The notes under the pieces are model-generated. The model worked only from the letters and a program-made list of their open reading frames with translations. It had not been told where the DNA came from and ran no database searches. Below are positions 14,485 through 24,503 of a stretch of DNA of 56,583 nucleotides, piece by piece (within the stretch, counting starts at the first letter, position 1; every line of letters begins with the position of its first letter). The translations under genes and the position numbers were made by a program. Source of the stretch: Roseivirga sp. UBA6061 (lineage in GTDB: Bacteria > Bacteroidota > Bacteroidia > Cytophagales > Cyclobacteriaceae); the NCBI GenBank assembly GCA_002427745.1, contig DIYF01000187.1, positions 125,164 to 181,746 on the forward strand, read 5' to 3'.

Positions 14485-16692
14485 ATGAACCGATTTTTTG
14501 CACTGTACCTTTTCTTTGTGTGCTATGGTCTGAGCGCACAGGAGAAAAATGACGGAAATTTCCCCCCACCTGAAAATCCACCTGAGATCAGGGCTGTCAG
14601 AGCGAGCGGATCTATTCGCATTGATGGAAAACTGAATGAAGCGGACTGGCAGCGTGCTGTACCTGTCAGCAACTTTTTCAGAATGGAACCCCGGCAGGGA
14701 GGAGACTATAAATACAGAACAGAAGTACGGATTCTGTTCGATGATAAAAACCTGTATGTAGGGGCGTTTTGCCAGGATTCACTGGGAAGAAAAGGCATCA
14801 GGGTGCAGGACCTGCGGAGAGATTTTGTCTGGAACGAAAATGATGTTTTCAGTATTCAGCTTGATCCGCAAAACCTCAAGCAGTTTGCTGTGTCATTCCA
14901 GACAACGCCTTATGGCAATCAACGTGATTTACAGAATTTTAATGACCAGGTAACGGATAATGACTGGAATGCCCTGTGGACGGTGCGAACCAGTCAGACG
15001 GATGACGGCTACTTTGCGGAGTTTGCCATCCCTTTCAAATCGCTGCGCTATGATGCGGTGGCTGAGGGAGCACAAGCCGAATGGGGCGTTACTTTCAATC
15101 GCCTTGCCAGAAGAGATTATGAAATCACCGTCTTTCCGGCTATTCCACAGTCTTTTTCACCCTATCGTATGACCTATGCGGCCCGCCTCACCGGCCTGGA
15201 GCTGCCGGCACCCAGTGCCAATGTCAGAGCTGAACCCTACGCACTGTATCAATACGATGAGCGCACGGCTGATGGTACAACCGTAAGCGAATCGGACTTT
15301 AAACTGGGAGGAGATGTTAAGTGGGCGGTCAACCCCAATACCGTACTGGACTTAACTTTCAATACGGATTTTGCTCAGGCAGATGTAGACCGTGCTGTCA
15401 ACAACCTGGAACGTTTCAACATCTTCTTCCCTGAGAGAAGACAGTTTTTTCTGGAGAACTCAGGCATATGGGCAGGAGGGCGACAGACAGCCATAAGACC
15501 ATTTTTCAGCAGACGCATAGGGCTGAGGGGTAATTTCAATGCATCTCCGGCTCGTATTGATGCCGGAACCCGCTTTACACTGCGCGATGAGAAAAAGGCT
15601 ATTGCCGGGTTGTACATGCATCAGGCAGAAACCAACAGTTCAGCAGCAGCCAGTTTTGGAGTCGCCCGCTATCTCAGAAACTATGGTCGTGAAAACAATA
15701 TTGGTGTCATGGTGACACACAGAATTGATGAAGCCTCAGGTGAATTGGGGCTGGACAAGCAGTCGAACAGTACCATTACCATTGACGGGCTTATCAGGCC
15801 ATCCAGTATCTGGTCAATTAATTATCTGGCTACGGCATCATTAGACCATGAATTAGACAGGTCTGGCTTTGCGGGGCGCTTTTTTGCAGGGCGCTCGGCC
15901 AACAATTCATACTGGGGCTGGGTAACCGAGGTAACTACAGGGAATTATAACCCCGCCATGGGTTTTGTGAGGCAGAGAAACGTAATCAGACATAATCCCG
16001 GAGGTTATTGGATTGTCAGGCCCAAAAAACTTCCCTGGATCAGAAGGTGGGACCCCGGCTTCTTTATCGACTATTATCATAATGCCGATGATCCCGGTAA
16101 GTTTCAGCAGGCCAATATCTGGTTGTTTCCTGTCTGGATCTTCTTTACTGATGGCAGCTTCCTGTCGTATTCTATTTTCCCGACCTGGCAGAATATCAAC
16201 TTCAACTTTGCCCCCCTGGGCATTGAGATAGCTCAGGACGATTACTATTACACCCGTCATGAAGTGCGCTTTAACACTGATCAGTCCAGAAAGTGGTCGC
16301 TGAGCGGGGGCTATGAATGGGGTGACTTCTATAACGGAAGAAGACAGACTGTGACATCAGGTGTTCGCCTGGCACCGAATCCGAAAATGGCTTTTACCTT
16401 CGATTATGAATACAATCGCCTGAGAAGACTCGGAGCCTCCGATGAGAATCTTGAGACTCATCTGACCACAACAGGGGCACGTTTTGCGGCTAGTCCCAGA
16501 CTTCAGCTCTCCACTTTCTATCAGTACAATACTTTTGATGAGCAGGGGCGCTGGAATGTGCGATTGAGCTGGGAGTATCAACCCTTGTCTTTTATTTACC
16601 TGGTATTCAATAATACACAAATTGACGCTCTGGAGACCCCTTTTGAGACTCAGCAGTTCATAGCGAAGCTCACCTTTCTCAAGCAGTTTTGA
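14485..16692 (+). CDS. CBM9-like/DUF5916 outer-membrane barrel protein
   Basis: Exported protein of 735 residues. Signal peptide to about residue 19 ('LSAQ'), then a carbohydrate-binding-module-9-like domain (about 40-235) beginning 'IRIDGKLNEADWQRA', then a long beta-strand-rich region to the C-terminus ('KLTFLKQF', ending in Phe) that fits the DUF5916 outer-membrane barrel. It starts 22 nt after the permease gene, so it is in the exporter operon. A natural guess is an outer-membrane partner for the exported molecule, but DUF5916 proteins have no established transport role known to me. Confidence 0.82.
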   Translation: MNRFFALYLFFVCYGLSAQEKNDGNFPPPENPPEIRAVRASGSIRIDGKLNEADWQRAVPVSNFFRMEPRQGGDYKYRTEVRILFDDKNLYVGAFCQDSLGRKGIRVQDLRRDFVWNENDVFSIQLDPQNLKQFAVSFQTTPYGNQRDLQNFNDQVTDNDWNALWTVRTSQTDDGYFAEFAIPFKSLRYDAVAEGAQAEWGVTFNRLARRDYEITVFPAIPQSFSPYRMTYAARLTGLELPAPSANVRAEPYALYQYDERTADGTTVSESDFKLGGDVKWAVNPNTVLDLTFNTDFAQADVDRAVNNLERFNIFFPERRQFFLENSGIWAGGRQTAIRPFFSRRIGLRGNFNASPARIDAGTRFTLRDEKKAIAGLYMHQAETNSSAAASFGVARYLRNYGRENNIGVMVTHRIDEASGELGLDKQSNSTITIDGLIRPSSIWSINYLATASLDHELDRSGFAGRFFAGRSANNSYWGWVTEVTTGNYNPAMGFVRQRNVIRHNPGGYWIVRPKKLPWIRRWDPGFFIDYYHNADDPGKFQQANIWLFPVWIFFTDGSFLSYSIFPTWQNINFNFAPLGIEIAQDDYYYTRHEVRFNTDQSRKWSLSGGYEWGDFYNGRRQTVTSGVRLAPNPKMAFTFDYEYNRLRRLGASDENLETHLTTTGARFAASPRLQLSTFYQYNTFDEQGRWNVRLSWEYQPLSFIYLVFNNTQIDALETPFETQQFIAKLTFLKQF

Positions 16693-16705
16693 TCATTTAT
16701 CGCTA

Positions 16706-19042
16706 TCACACCTGCTGTTCAAAAAGCTCCATAAAGATCTCGGCAGTTTGTTTGGCAGCCAGGGCAGGCATAAGGGCTGTATCGGAAATGCCCGACACCA
16801 CCCTGGAAATATTATGATCCACTGTGCCTTTGGCAGCCCAGGTTTTAACAGGTGCCGCGGTAAGGTAGGCCGAGAAGTTGTGGTGTCCCGAACCGGGACG
16901 CTCCCCAACGATATGGATAATGCCTTTGACACTATTTTCGCCTTTGGCCTTGCCAAACAGTACTTCTCCTGCCTGGTAACCCGCTCTCACCCGGCCGTTG
17001 GTAATCAGAAGCTGTTCCTGTGCCACCCTGAGCTGTCGCGACTTGAGTTCGGATTTCAAGGCTGAGAGAAAAGGAGTGAGGTGTCCTTCATCCATCAGTG
17101 CCCGGGCGTTCAGTCCGTCTGATATAACAATCTGCACATCGGGCAGGGCTGCGCCCCGGTTGGTCCGTAGCCTTTCCAGTTGCAATCGACTCAAAGTCTC
17201 CAACTGCTCACCTGATTCAGGATGATAAACATAATCTCTTCGGTCAGCAGATTTGGTTTTAAGAGCGATGGCTGATGCTACTGAACTTTTAAAATCAGGG
17301 GTCATTTCTGTCCATAAACTCTCCTTTGCATCATCATAGAGCCTTTTGACCTCTTTTTCCAATGACCGGGGCAGATCCCAGGTATTTTTACCGTAACCTT
17401 CTGCAACAGGCACACCACGTTCAGTGATTTCTGTAATCAGCGCTCTGCCTTCTTTGTAGATCTCGGCCTGATTACGGTTGTCCTTTATGGCGCGTTTGTA
17501 TTGGTAGTATACCCAGAGTGGGTCACCAAAGTGGCGGGTGGGCTTGTTATCAGATCCAATGATCCCGATATGTTTAAAAAAGTCCCACATATCATCATTC
17601 ACCTTATAGCCAAATTGGTTCCTGATCCTTACATGATTGTTGAAAGCTGTGGTCAGGTAACTCAGCATGGGGTCATTTTTGGTCGGTAAGGCCATCAGAT
17701 ATGCAGGGTTAGCAGGCATTACCTGCTCAATACACCAGTCAAGGTCGTCCAGTGTCACATCCATATGAAGGGTGGAACATATATCCAGACCGATCGGGAG
17801 TCCGTGGAGCTTGCCCATAGCGGTATCTTCAAGGCAACACCGGACTAACTGCTCTTTGGTTTTAAACACCTCAGGACCAATAAAACCGGCTACATCATTG
17901 ACATGTACCCATGGCGTGGTTTCCGGACTTTTGCCTTTAGCCAGTTCTTGTTTGAGTGCGCGCAGGAATCCGTACTTCCGCGCCTCATGTACCACCATAT
18001 CAAAACCCTCACCATGACCATTGGTGAAATCAGCTCCCTGTCCCGTTTCAGCATACAGACCATATTTGCCTTTGCGTTCGGCTGCATGCCTGAACATTTT
18101 TTCTATGGTCACATCAAAGGTTTCATTGGCACTCACCGTACCAGCCAGGCTCTGAAACCAGATGCCTGTAGTACCCGGTTGAGAGCGCTCTACTTCTGCC
18201 TGTATGTCAATATGAGACAGTACACAATTCGGAAGAGTGTCTTCCAGGCCAAAAGCAACGAGTATGTCGTGCAGTGTCTTTTCAATGGCCGCTACTGACT
18301 CTGGTTCGCTCGAAACAGGGTTTGTACCGAGTACCAGGTCACCAACGGCATAAGACCAGGCGCAGAAAACCTGCATCATAATATCGTCTGTATTGTCAGT
18401 AGGGGAGTTTGGCTGCACTCTGGCACTCATATAGCCCTGGCTGCCAATCTTACTGCCGGGCAAGGGGTTGAAAACCTTTTGCCCTACCTGAATCAGTTCT
18501 TCGTTATTCATCAGCTTTACTACACAGGCAATGATATCACTGGAAAGCCCCGGCATGATGGCTTTGACCTCAGTTTCAGATTGATCCAGAATAAAGGTCT
18601 TCAGCTCTGACATGGACCAGCCTTTGATGCGTTCCAGAACCTGCTGGTCTAAACTCGCAGATATCAACTCTTTGATTTCATCAGTAAAGAGAGAGTTCTT
18701 CTCTAAAGCCTCTATGGTGGTATTAGCCAGTAGTTTTCTCGCATTCATTCTTGAAGCCTGATCTTTGGCAGCTACCCCCAGTGTGGCATCTCCTTCTTTG
18801 AAGGGATTGGCAGAACCGATGATCTGCTGATAAAGAGCCTGATCAAAGGAGCCCTTGGTTCTTTCTATATAGCTGAATACACCCTCACCGGCACGGATAT
18901 GGTCGATGGCAGGGATGGTTGTGGTGCGAGAACTGTCGAACGACCAGAGTGTTTTTTTTTGGAACAACAGCATCAGGGCTCCGGCCAGCCCGGTTGATTT
19001 GATAAAGGCTTTTCTGCTAAGTTTGGCCATGGTTGAGGTCAT
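16706..19042 (-). CDS. Ethanolamine ammonia-lyase, EutB-EutC fusion with Tat-like leader
   Basis: Adenosylcobalamin-dependent enzyme converting ethanolamine to acetaldehyde and ammonia. In one chain of 778 residues it carries EutB (about 45-520) and EutC (about 540-778), normally two proteins. Active-site positions known from E. coli EutB look conserved: Arg208 and Gln210 in 'SARVQPN', Asn241, Glu332 in 'AETGQG', Phe387 in 'GFIGPE', Asp420 in 'GLDIC'. EutC keeps 'SDGLNARAL' and the cobalamin-site 'GERPGSGHHNFSAYLT'. The N-terminus has 'LSRKAFIK' followed by a hydrophobic stretch (17-27), resembling a twin-arginine leader with Arg-Lys. No EutA reactivase, aldehyde dehydrogenase or shell genes are nearby. 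A start at 19030 is equally possible. Confidence 0.9.
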   Translation of the reverse strand: MTSTMAKLSRKAFIKSTGLAGALMLLFQKKTLWSFDSSRTTTIPAIDHIRAGEGVFSYIERTKGSFDQALYQQIIGSANPFKEGDATLGVAAKDQASRMNARKLLANTTIEALEKNSLFTDEIKELISASLDQQVLERIKGWSMSELKTFILDQSETEVKAIMPGLSSDIIACVVKLMNNEELIQVGQKVFNPLPGSKIGSQGYMSARVQPNSPTDNTDDIMMQVFCAWSYAVGDLVLGTNPVSSEPESVAAIEKTLHDILVAFGLEDTLPNCVLSHIDIQAEVERSQPGTTGIWFQSLAGTVSANETFDVTIEKMFRHAAERKGKYGLYAETGQGADFTNGHGEGFDMVVHEARKYGFLRALKQELAKGKSPETTPWVHVNDVAGFIGPEVFKTKEQLVRCCLEDTAMGKLHGLPIGLDICSTLHMDVTLDDLDWCIEQVMPANPAYLMALPTKNDPMLSYLTTAFNNHVRIRNQFGYKVNDDMWDFFKHIGIIGSDNKPTRHFGDPLWVYYQYKRAIKDNRNQAEIYKEGRALITEITERGVPVAEGYGKNTWDLPRSLEKEVKRLYDDAKESLWTEMTPDFKSSVASAIALKTKSADRRDYVYHPESGEQLETLSRLQLERLRTNRGAALPDVQIVISDGLNARALMDEGHLTPFLSALKSELKSRQLRVAQEQLLITNGRVRAGYQAGEVLFGKAKGENSVKGIIHIVGERPGSGHHNFSAYLTAAPVKTWAAKGTVDHNISRVVSGISDTALMPALAAKQTAEIFMELFEQQV

Positions 19043-19127
19043 TATTGGTTTAGCTAATACAAATTAGCCTTATTCAGGCACTATGAAAAATGTTGTCGCC
19101 ACTATGTCAACGGTCAGAGCAGAGACT

Positions 19128-19919
19128 TCATGGCTTAAACCGTTTCCCGGTTCGTTCCAATAGGTTCTCACGGGCCAGATTTCTGGTGTTTCTGGCAAAA
19201 TCCACCCCCTTTATATCAGCCAGTTTTTTAAGGATGTCGATTGGTGTGTAGGGATTGGCCGCAATCTGATTCAGTATTCTTGGACTTCCTGATGCATAGT
19301 ATTTCATGATGACCTCAACAGAATCAGTTTCTTTGATAAGATCAACGGTTTCCATCTCAGCTGATTTCTCCTGAATCCTGGTGAACTCCGGCCTTTTATA
19401 GAGCTCGTTTTGAAAGTATAACTGCTTTTCCTCGCTTGAAGCCTCAACATAAATCAGAGACTCCCATAACCAGTATAAATCGTTGAATTCGTTAAGAACT
19501 CTTTTTAGATCTGTGAGACCATATTCATCTGACTGATATATCTCTTTGCCCAGGGTAAGGGCCGCTTCTTCTACTAAATGGCCTAATTTAAGAAGTACGG
19601 GATGTGATTGACGTGTATGACCCAGGGCAGTTAGTGCCAGGTTATTTTCTATCAAATAGAAACAGAGCTCATCAGGTATGCGCCTGTTATAATGCCAGAT
19701 GGTTTGATCCCAGACAGTATTTTCAAGTACTGATCCCTGCATCTTGAGATGCATTGCCTTGATCAATTCGTCTGATTCAACAGGAGTTTCATCTCTGATA
19801 TCAAGCTCTATGATGAATTGCGGGTATTCAACGTCTGCCGGAACTTCAATATCCGTTGCGATGACATATTCAAGCCAATCATTTATAGTGTCAAATGAGA
19901 AATTAAGTCGGTCTGTCAT
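19128..19919 (-). CDS. Unrecognised protein with LRV-like C-terminus
   Basis: Soluble, acidic protein of 263 residues without signal peptide or membrane segment. Residues 1-200 are not recognised. The end 'ILNQIAANPYTPIDILKKLA' followed by 'FARNTRNLARENLLE' resembles one or two leucine-rich-variant repeats (Ala-Asn-Pro then Thr-Pro-x-x-hydrophobic-Leu). It stands alone between EutBC and a divergent gene and has no terminator or operator that I could see. No function is proposed. Confidence 0.65.
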   Translation of the reverse strand: MTDRLNFSFDTINDWLEYVIATDIEVPADVEYPQFIIELDIRDETPVESDELIKAMHLKMQGSVLENTVWDQTIWHYNRRIPDELCFYLIENNLALTALGHTRQSHPVLLKLGHLVEEAALTLGKEIYQSDEYGLTDLKRVLNEFNDLYWLWESLIYVEASSEEKQLYFQNELYKRPEFTRIQEKSAEMETVDLIKETDSVEVIMKYYASGSPRILNQIAANPYTPIDILKKLADIKGVDFARNTRNLARENLLERTGKRFKP

Positions 19920-20048
19920 ACTCCATCCTGATTCCTTGTGGAATCAACCAAATTCTAAAATATAGAAAGAAAGGAAACAGCTAAAGCACTAAATTCCCTT
20001 AGCTAGCCCGGTTTTTGTGATTGAGATGACACTAAAAACCTACACTCA

Positions 20049-20939
20049 ATGATAAGGATCCGCCTCAAAATCTTCATTTGTCTCTGTCTCAACTGTACTA
20101 TACTCACCACCCTGCAGGGGCAGCAGGATTTCAGAAGTCAGCGCACTAAATTCACATTATTCAATATAGGTTTTAACGGACTGGCCTCCGGGCTGGGAGC
20201 AGTCATCAACAAGGCCGATGATCAACCCACTGGAAAGGCCTTTCTTCGTGGTTTATCGAGAGGTGCTTTGGGAGGAGCCGTGATAGATTTGGGTATGCGT
20301 TCTACCAATCTCATAGCCACTGAGCAAAAACTCTGGCTCTCCTGGCCATCACGCATACTAACGGCCGCAGGTTCGTCAATGACGCTGAATGCCTCTCTGA
20401 ACCAGTCGCTTTTTGAAAACCTGCATATCAATCTTTGGATTGTTCGCCTTGATTATCAGCCCAAAAACAACCATTTGAGAGCCAGACTATTTACTTCTGC
20501 ACTATATGGAGCTCTTTTCGTGGCAAGGGACGGGCGCCTAGATCTCGGTAAGTCCCTTGAAACCGGAGTAATCTATTTTAACGGTGATACCTTTCGTACG
20601 CTCAACGGAGAGGCACCGGCAGTAGGAGGTGTAACATCTATTGGTATCAGTAATACATTCAGAGGACAGGGATTTTACAGTGTTTTCGCCCATGAGCTGG
20701 TACACTTAGCCCAGTTTGAGCGCTTCACCTGGTTCAATGCTTATGCAGATAAGCTTGACAAACGACTCAAAAACAAACATAGCTGGTATAAAAAACTGTC
20801 CCGTTATCTCTATTTCGACCTGAACGGCCCGGCTTTTTGGCTGGCAGCGAAAGCTGAGGGAGGGAAAACCCATAATTGCCGTTTTCTGGAGCAAGAAGCC
20901 GAAAACTACGGATCCGGATACTTTTACGGCTGCAATTAG
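20049..20939 (+). CDS. Exported protein with HExxH motif
   Basis: Protein of 296 residues with a signal peptide ending near 'LQGQ'. Two Gly/Ala-rich hydrophobic stretches (about 38-55 and 65-83) may be membrane-associated. 'FAHELVHLAQFE' contains HELVH (215-219), the zinc-protease signature, and 'EQEAENYG' (281-288) could supply a third ligand. The family is not recognised, and the motif could also be structural. A lone gene with weak upstream signals. Confidence 0.65.
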   Translation: MIRIRLKIFICLCLNCTILTTLQGQQDFRSQRTKFTLFNIGFNGLASGLGAVINKADDQPTGKAFLRGLSRGALGGAVIDLGMRSTNLIATEQKLWLSWPSRILTAAGSSMTLNASLNQSLFENLHINLWIVRLDYQPKNNHLRARLFTSALYGALFVARDGRLDLGKSLETGVIYFNGDTFRTLNGEAPAVGGVTSIGISNTFRGQGFYSVFAHELVHLAQFERFTWFNAYADKLDKRLKNKHSWYKKLSRYLYFDLNGPAFWLAAKAEGGKTHNCRFLEQEAENYGSGYFYGCN

Positions 20940-21047
20940 TCACTTATAGAAGATGCTGGTCATTTATCGAAAAATACCGTCAGTCATCGAATAATGGTCT
21001 CTCCGCGTGTGTGGTGATAGTTATTTGTATCAAGATATCTCATATAC

Positions 21048-23753
21048 GTGAAAACAACACCTTACCTAGTAGTGGAGCCCGGAGGAAGGCTTCTTTCCAA
21101 AAAATTCTTTCCCAATGAATGGGGTGCAGAGCTGGGCCTGTTACCCGGAGAATTGGTTCCTGAAAACATATTAAAAAACACTATAAATAAATATCGAGAG
21201 GGAGTCCCTGAAAAACATCACGTAAAAATAAGTGGTGTGAATGTGGGGCTGACAGTTGAACCTTCAAATGAAAATTTTCATATTTCATTTGAGTTGAAGA
21301 ATAAAAAATCGATCCCTGAACGAAAAAACAACCTGAATCGCTACCAGCTTTTGGTAGAGGCAGCCAGTGATGTAATTTTTGAAATAGACATGGAGGGGCG
21401 GTTTACTTATATGAACCCGGCTGCGGTCAAAATGTCCGGTTACTCTACAAAAGAGATTATCGGGCAGCCCTTTACGCGTCTGGTCAGGCCTGACTGGCAT
21501 CAAAAAGTAGTAGACTTTTACCTGGACCAGATACAAAACGCGAAAAAGAGCACTTACCTTGAATTTCCCGGTGTGAATGTAAAAGGGGAAGTCACCTGGC
21601 TTGGGCAGAATGTACAACTATTAGAGGATGAGGAGGGGCTGGTAGGCATGATGGCCGTGGCCCGGGATATCACCGAGCGGGTTAAGACGGAGGAGATATT
21701 GAGAAGATCGGAGGAGAAGTATCGGGGTATGTTGCAGGGACTTCAATTTGGCCTGGTAGAGGTGGACAATAACGAGAGAATCGTCTATGTGAACGAACCC
21801 ATGTGTAAAATCACAGGATACTCTCAGGAGGAGCTTATGGGACAAATAGCCTCCGATATGCTGGTTGAAGAGAGCACTAAAGATATTATCGACAAGGAGA
21901 ATAAAAGAAGACTGGATGGAGTGGCCAGTGTTTATGAGATCAGCATTAAGCACAAGAACGGTCAGCCGATATGGTCTTTGATCAGCGGAGCCCCGGTATT
22001 CGACCTGAAAGGTAAGCAGATGGGGTCTATCGGTATCCACATGGATATTACCCAGAAAAAGCAGGAAGAGTTTATTCAGCGCGAAATGTCTAAAAAGCTC
22101 TCTGCCCGGAATGTTGAACTACGCAAGAAGCAGAATTTTCTCAATGGCATTAATCACTTTGTTACAAAGCTTCTGAGCAAGGAAGATATTCACGGTATAG
22201 CCTGGGAAATCGCAGAGGATGTTATTGAGCACTTTGGTTTTGAAGACTGTGTCATCTATGTACTCAATGAAGAGACACAACAGCTGGATCAAATTGCCGC
22301 CTATGGTCCTAAAATGGAGAAAGGCAGGCAGATTGTTAACCCCATCACCGTACCCCTGGGAGAAGGAATTGTCGGTACCGTTGGGCAGACAGGTAAGGTT
22401 GAAGTAGTAGCAGATACCAGCAGAGATGAACGCTATATTGTAGACGACTGTCCTCGTTTGTCAGAGCTTAGCGTGCCTATTATTGCAGACGGTCAGGTTA
22501 TTGGTGTCATCGATTCAGAGCATGAACAGGCCGGTTTTTTTCAGAAAGAACATGTAGATACACTGGTAACCATTGCTAACCTGGCTGCCAATCGCCTGAA
22601 AAATGCTATAGCCAAGGAGCGACAACTGGAGGCAGAGGCAGAACTGAGAGATAGTGAACGCAAGCTCAGGACCATTCTCGATTCGGCACTGGATGCCGTT
22701 GTAACCATTGATGAGAAAGGAATTGTTACGGAATGGAACAACCAGGCAGAGGTGATTTTCGGCTTTAGTCCGGAAGAAGCCATTGGCCTGCCACTTACCG
22801 ATACCATTATTCCCCCGCAGCACCATGCTTCACATAACAGAGGTATGGCACATTATCTGAAAACAGGAGTGGGGCCGGTTTTGGGACAGAAAATTGAAAT
22901 CACCGCATTAAGAAAAGGAGGTGAGGAGTTCCCCATTGAACTGGCTATAGTACCTGTTGTGATGAAGGGAATACATTCGTTCACAGCCTTTATCAGTGAT
23001 ATTACTGTTCAAAAGCAGGTGCATCAGGAAATGGAGAAGGCGCTCAGCAAGGAAAGAGAGCTTAATGAACTCAAATCCCGCTTTGTGGCCATGACTTCCC
23101 ATGAATTCAGAACGCCTCTGACCACTATAAAGCAGAATATTGACCTGGTAAGTTTTAAGCTGGAGAATAAGCATCCGGACGATTTTGCGGGCTACAAGAA
23201 GTACCTGGACCGGGTGGAATCTGAGATCAGGAGGGTAACCTCATTGATGAATGATATTTTAATGATGGGCAGGATTGATTCCGGCAAAATTGAGGTGAGA
23301 AAAGAAGCTACTGATCTCAAAGCTTTCTGTGAGCGCATTATCCAGCAGCATGTCAGCTCCAGGCTTGATGACAGGAATATCGGATTCAAGGTAAGCGGAG
23401 TACCAAGACCGGTTGAGGTTGACGTTGATTTGTTCGACCATGTGATCCAGAACCTTATTTCAAACGCATTTAAATACTCGGAAGGTAAGGCAGACCCGGA
23501 GGTAACACTGCGGTATGATAAACTGAACGAGGTTTATTTCCACATCAGAGACTTTGGCATCGGTATTCCCAAAAAGGACCAAAAAGGACTTTTTCAGTCA
23601 TTTTACAGAGCGACCAACGTTCAGAATATTCAAGGCTCGGGTCTGGGACTCTCTATTGTAAAAGAGTTTGTAGACCTGCATGGAGGGCAGATTAGTGTCA
23701 AAAGTGAAAAAAATAAGGGAAGTGAGTTTATTGTGGAGATACCTTATCAGTAA
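21048..23753 (+). CDS. Hybrid-sensor-free histidine kinase with three PAS and one GAF domain
   Basis: Cytoplasmic sensor kinase of 901 residues with no transmembrane segment. Order: an N-terminal region of unknown type (1-95), PAS (about 98-215), PAS (about 222-340), short coiled coil, GAF (about 370-525), PAS (about 540-655), HisKA with 'MTSHEFRTPLTTI' (His685) and HATPase ('NLISNAFKYS', 'DFGIGIP', 'GSGLGLSIVKEFV'). It starts with GTG; upstream sequence gives no ATG in frame close by. The response regulator follows after 21 nt. The signal is unknown; the GAF and PAS sites could hold a small ligand or redox cofactor. Confidence 0.9.
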   Translation: MKTTPYLVVEPGGRLLSKKFFPNEWGAELGLLPGELVPENILKNTINKYREGVPEKHHVKISGVNVGLTVEPSNENFHISFELKNKKSIPERKNNLNRYQLLVEAASDVIFEIDMEGRFTYMNPAAVKMSGYSTKEIIGQPFTRLVRPDWHQKVVDFYLDQIQNAKKSTYLEFPGVNVKGEVTWLGQNVQLLEDEEGLVGMMAVARDITERVKTEEILRRSEEKYRGMLQGLQFGLVEVDNNERIVYVNEPMCKITGYSQEELMGQIASDMLVEESTKDIIDKENKRRLDGVASVYEISIKHKNGQPIWSLISGAPVFDLKGKQMGSIGIHMDITQKKQEEFIQREMSKKLSARNVELRKKQNFLNGINHFVTKLLSKEDIHGIAWEIAEDVIEHFGFEDCVIYVLNEETQQLDQIAAYGPKMEKGRQIVNPITVPLGEGIVGTVGQTGKVEVVADTSRDERYIVDDCPRLSELSVPIIADGQVIGVIDSEHEQAGFFQKEHVDTLVTIANLAANRLKNAIAKERQLEAEAELRDSERKLRTILDSALDAVVTIDEKGIVTEWNNQAEVIFGFSPEEAIGLPLTDTIIPPQHHASHNRGMAHYLKTGVGPVLGQKIEITALRKGGEEFPIELAIVPVVMKGIHSFTAFISDITVQKQVHQEMEKALSKERELNELKSRFVAMTSHEFRTPLTTIKQNIDLVSFKLENKHPDDFAGYKKYLDRVESEIRRVTSLMNDILMMGRIDSGKIEVRKEATDLKAFCERIIQQHVSSRLDDRNIGFKVSGVPRPVEVDVDLFDHVIQNLISNAFKYSEGKADPEVTLRYDKLNEVYFHIRDFGIGIPKKDQKGLFQSFYRATNVQNIQGSGLGLSIVKEFVDLHGGQISVKSEKNKGSEFIVEIPYQ

Positions 23754-23774
23754 TTAGTACTATATTGATCTGTC

Positions 23775-24503
23775 ATGAGTAAGTATAAAGTATTGGTCGT
23801 GGAGGACGACCCGATGATTGCGGAGAGCCTCAGCGACATTCTGGATGTTTTGGGACATGAGGTGATAGGCATTGCAGATCATGCCGACAAAGCCATTGAG
23901 CTTTGCAATGAAAAAGAGCCTGACCTGGCCCTGCTTGATATCCAGATAGCCGGAGATATTGATGGAGTAGACCTGGCAGAGATGATCAATGATGAGTTTG
24001 ATATACCCTTCATTTTTACAACCGCCTTTGCCGATGCCAATACAATCAAACGGGCCAAAGAGAGAGGACCTTTTGGCTATCTCGTAAAACCCTATGGTGT
24101 AAAAGACCTGAACGCGGCCATTGAGGTGGCACTGGGTGCCTTCCAGAGGCTCAAAAAAGCAGAGAAAAAAGGAGGCGGTGGTCAGATCATCGAACGAAAC
24201 ATCTTCCTCAAGGTAGATTCGAAGCTGATTAAGGTGAAGATCGATGATATTCTCTACATAGAAGCCAAAGGGGACTATGCCTTGTTCAAGACCAAAGTGA
24301 AGGGCTATATCGTTCACGGTACTATGAAGAAGTTCCAGACGAGGCTGGACAAGTTCAATTTCCAGAAAGTTCACCGGTCGTTCATTGTCAACATGGACAA
24401 GATTGAGGACATAGAGGAATCGAACCTTTTGATCGAGGGGAAAATTATTCCTATCTCCAGAGCCAATAAAGAGGCTCTGATGCAGCGACTGAACTTATTG
24501 TGA
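23775..24503 (+). CDS. LytTR-family response regulator
   Basis: Transcription regulator of 242 residues. Receiver domain (1-125) with acidic pair Glu10-Asp11, phosphoacceptor Asp55 in 'ALLDIQI' and conserved Lys in 'LVKPYG'. A Lys/Gly-rich linker leads to a LytTR DNA-binding domain (about 145-242) with 'YIEAKGDYALF' and 'KVHRSFIVNMDKI'. It is the obvious partner of the kinase upstream. Its 3' end overlaps the convergent MscS gene by 9 bp. Confidence 0.92.
   Translation: MSKYKVLVVEDDPMIAESLSDILDVLGHEVIGIADHADKAIELCNEKEPDLALLDIQIAGDIDGVDLAEMINDEFDIPFIFTTAFADANTIKRAKERGPFGYLVKPYGVKDLNAAIEVALGAFQRLKKAEKKGGGGQIIERNIFLKVDSKLIKVKIDDILYIEAKGDYALFKTKVKGYIVHGTMKKFQTRLDKFNFQKVHRSFIVNMDKIEDIEESNLLIEGKIIPISRANKEALMQRLNLL

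Noticed and set aside
16706..19042. Cobalamin as the ligand of the importer and receptors, linked to the B12 enzyme EutBC
   Set aside because: EutBC has no operator and no cobalamin riboswitch was seen anywhere. The regulon's COG0523, MerC and Cys/His-rich members fit zinc better. It is not excluded for the three-binding-protein importer.
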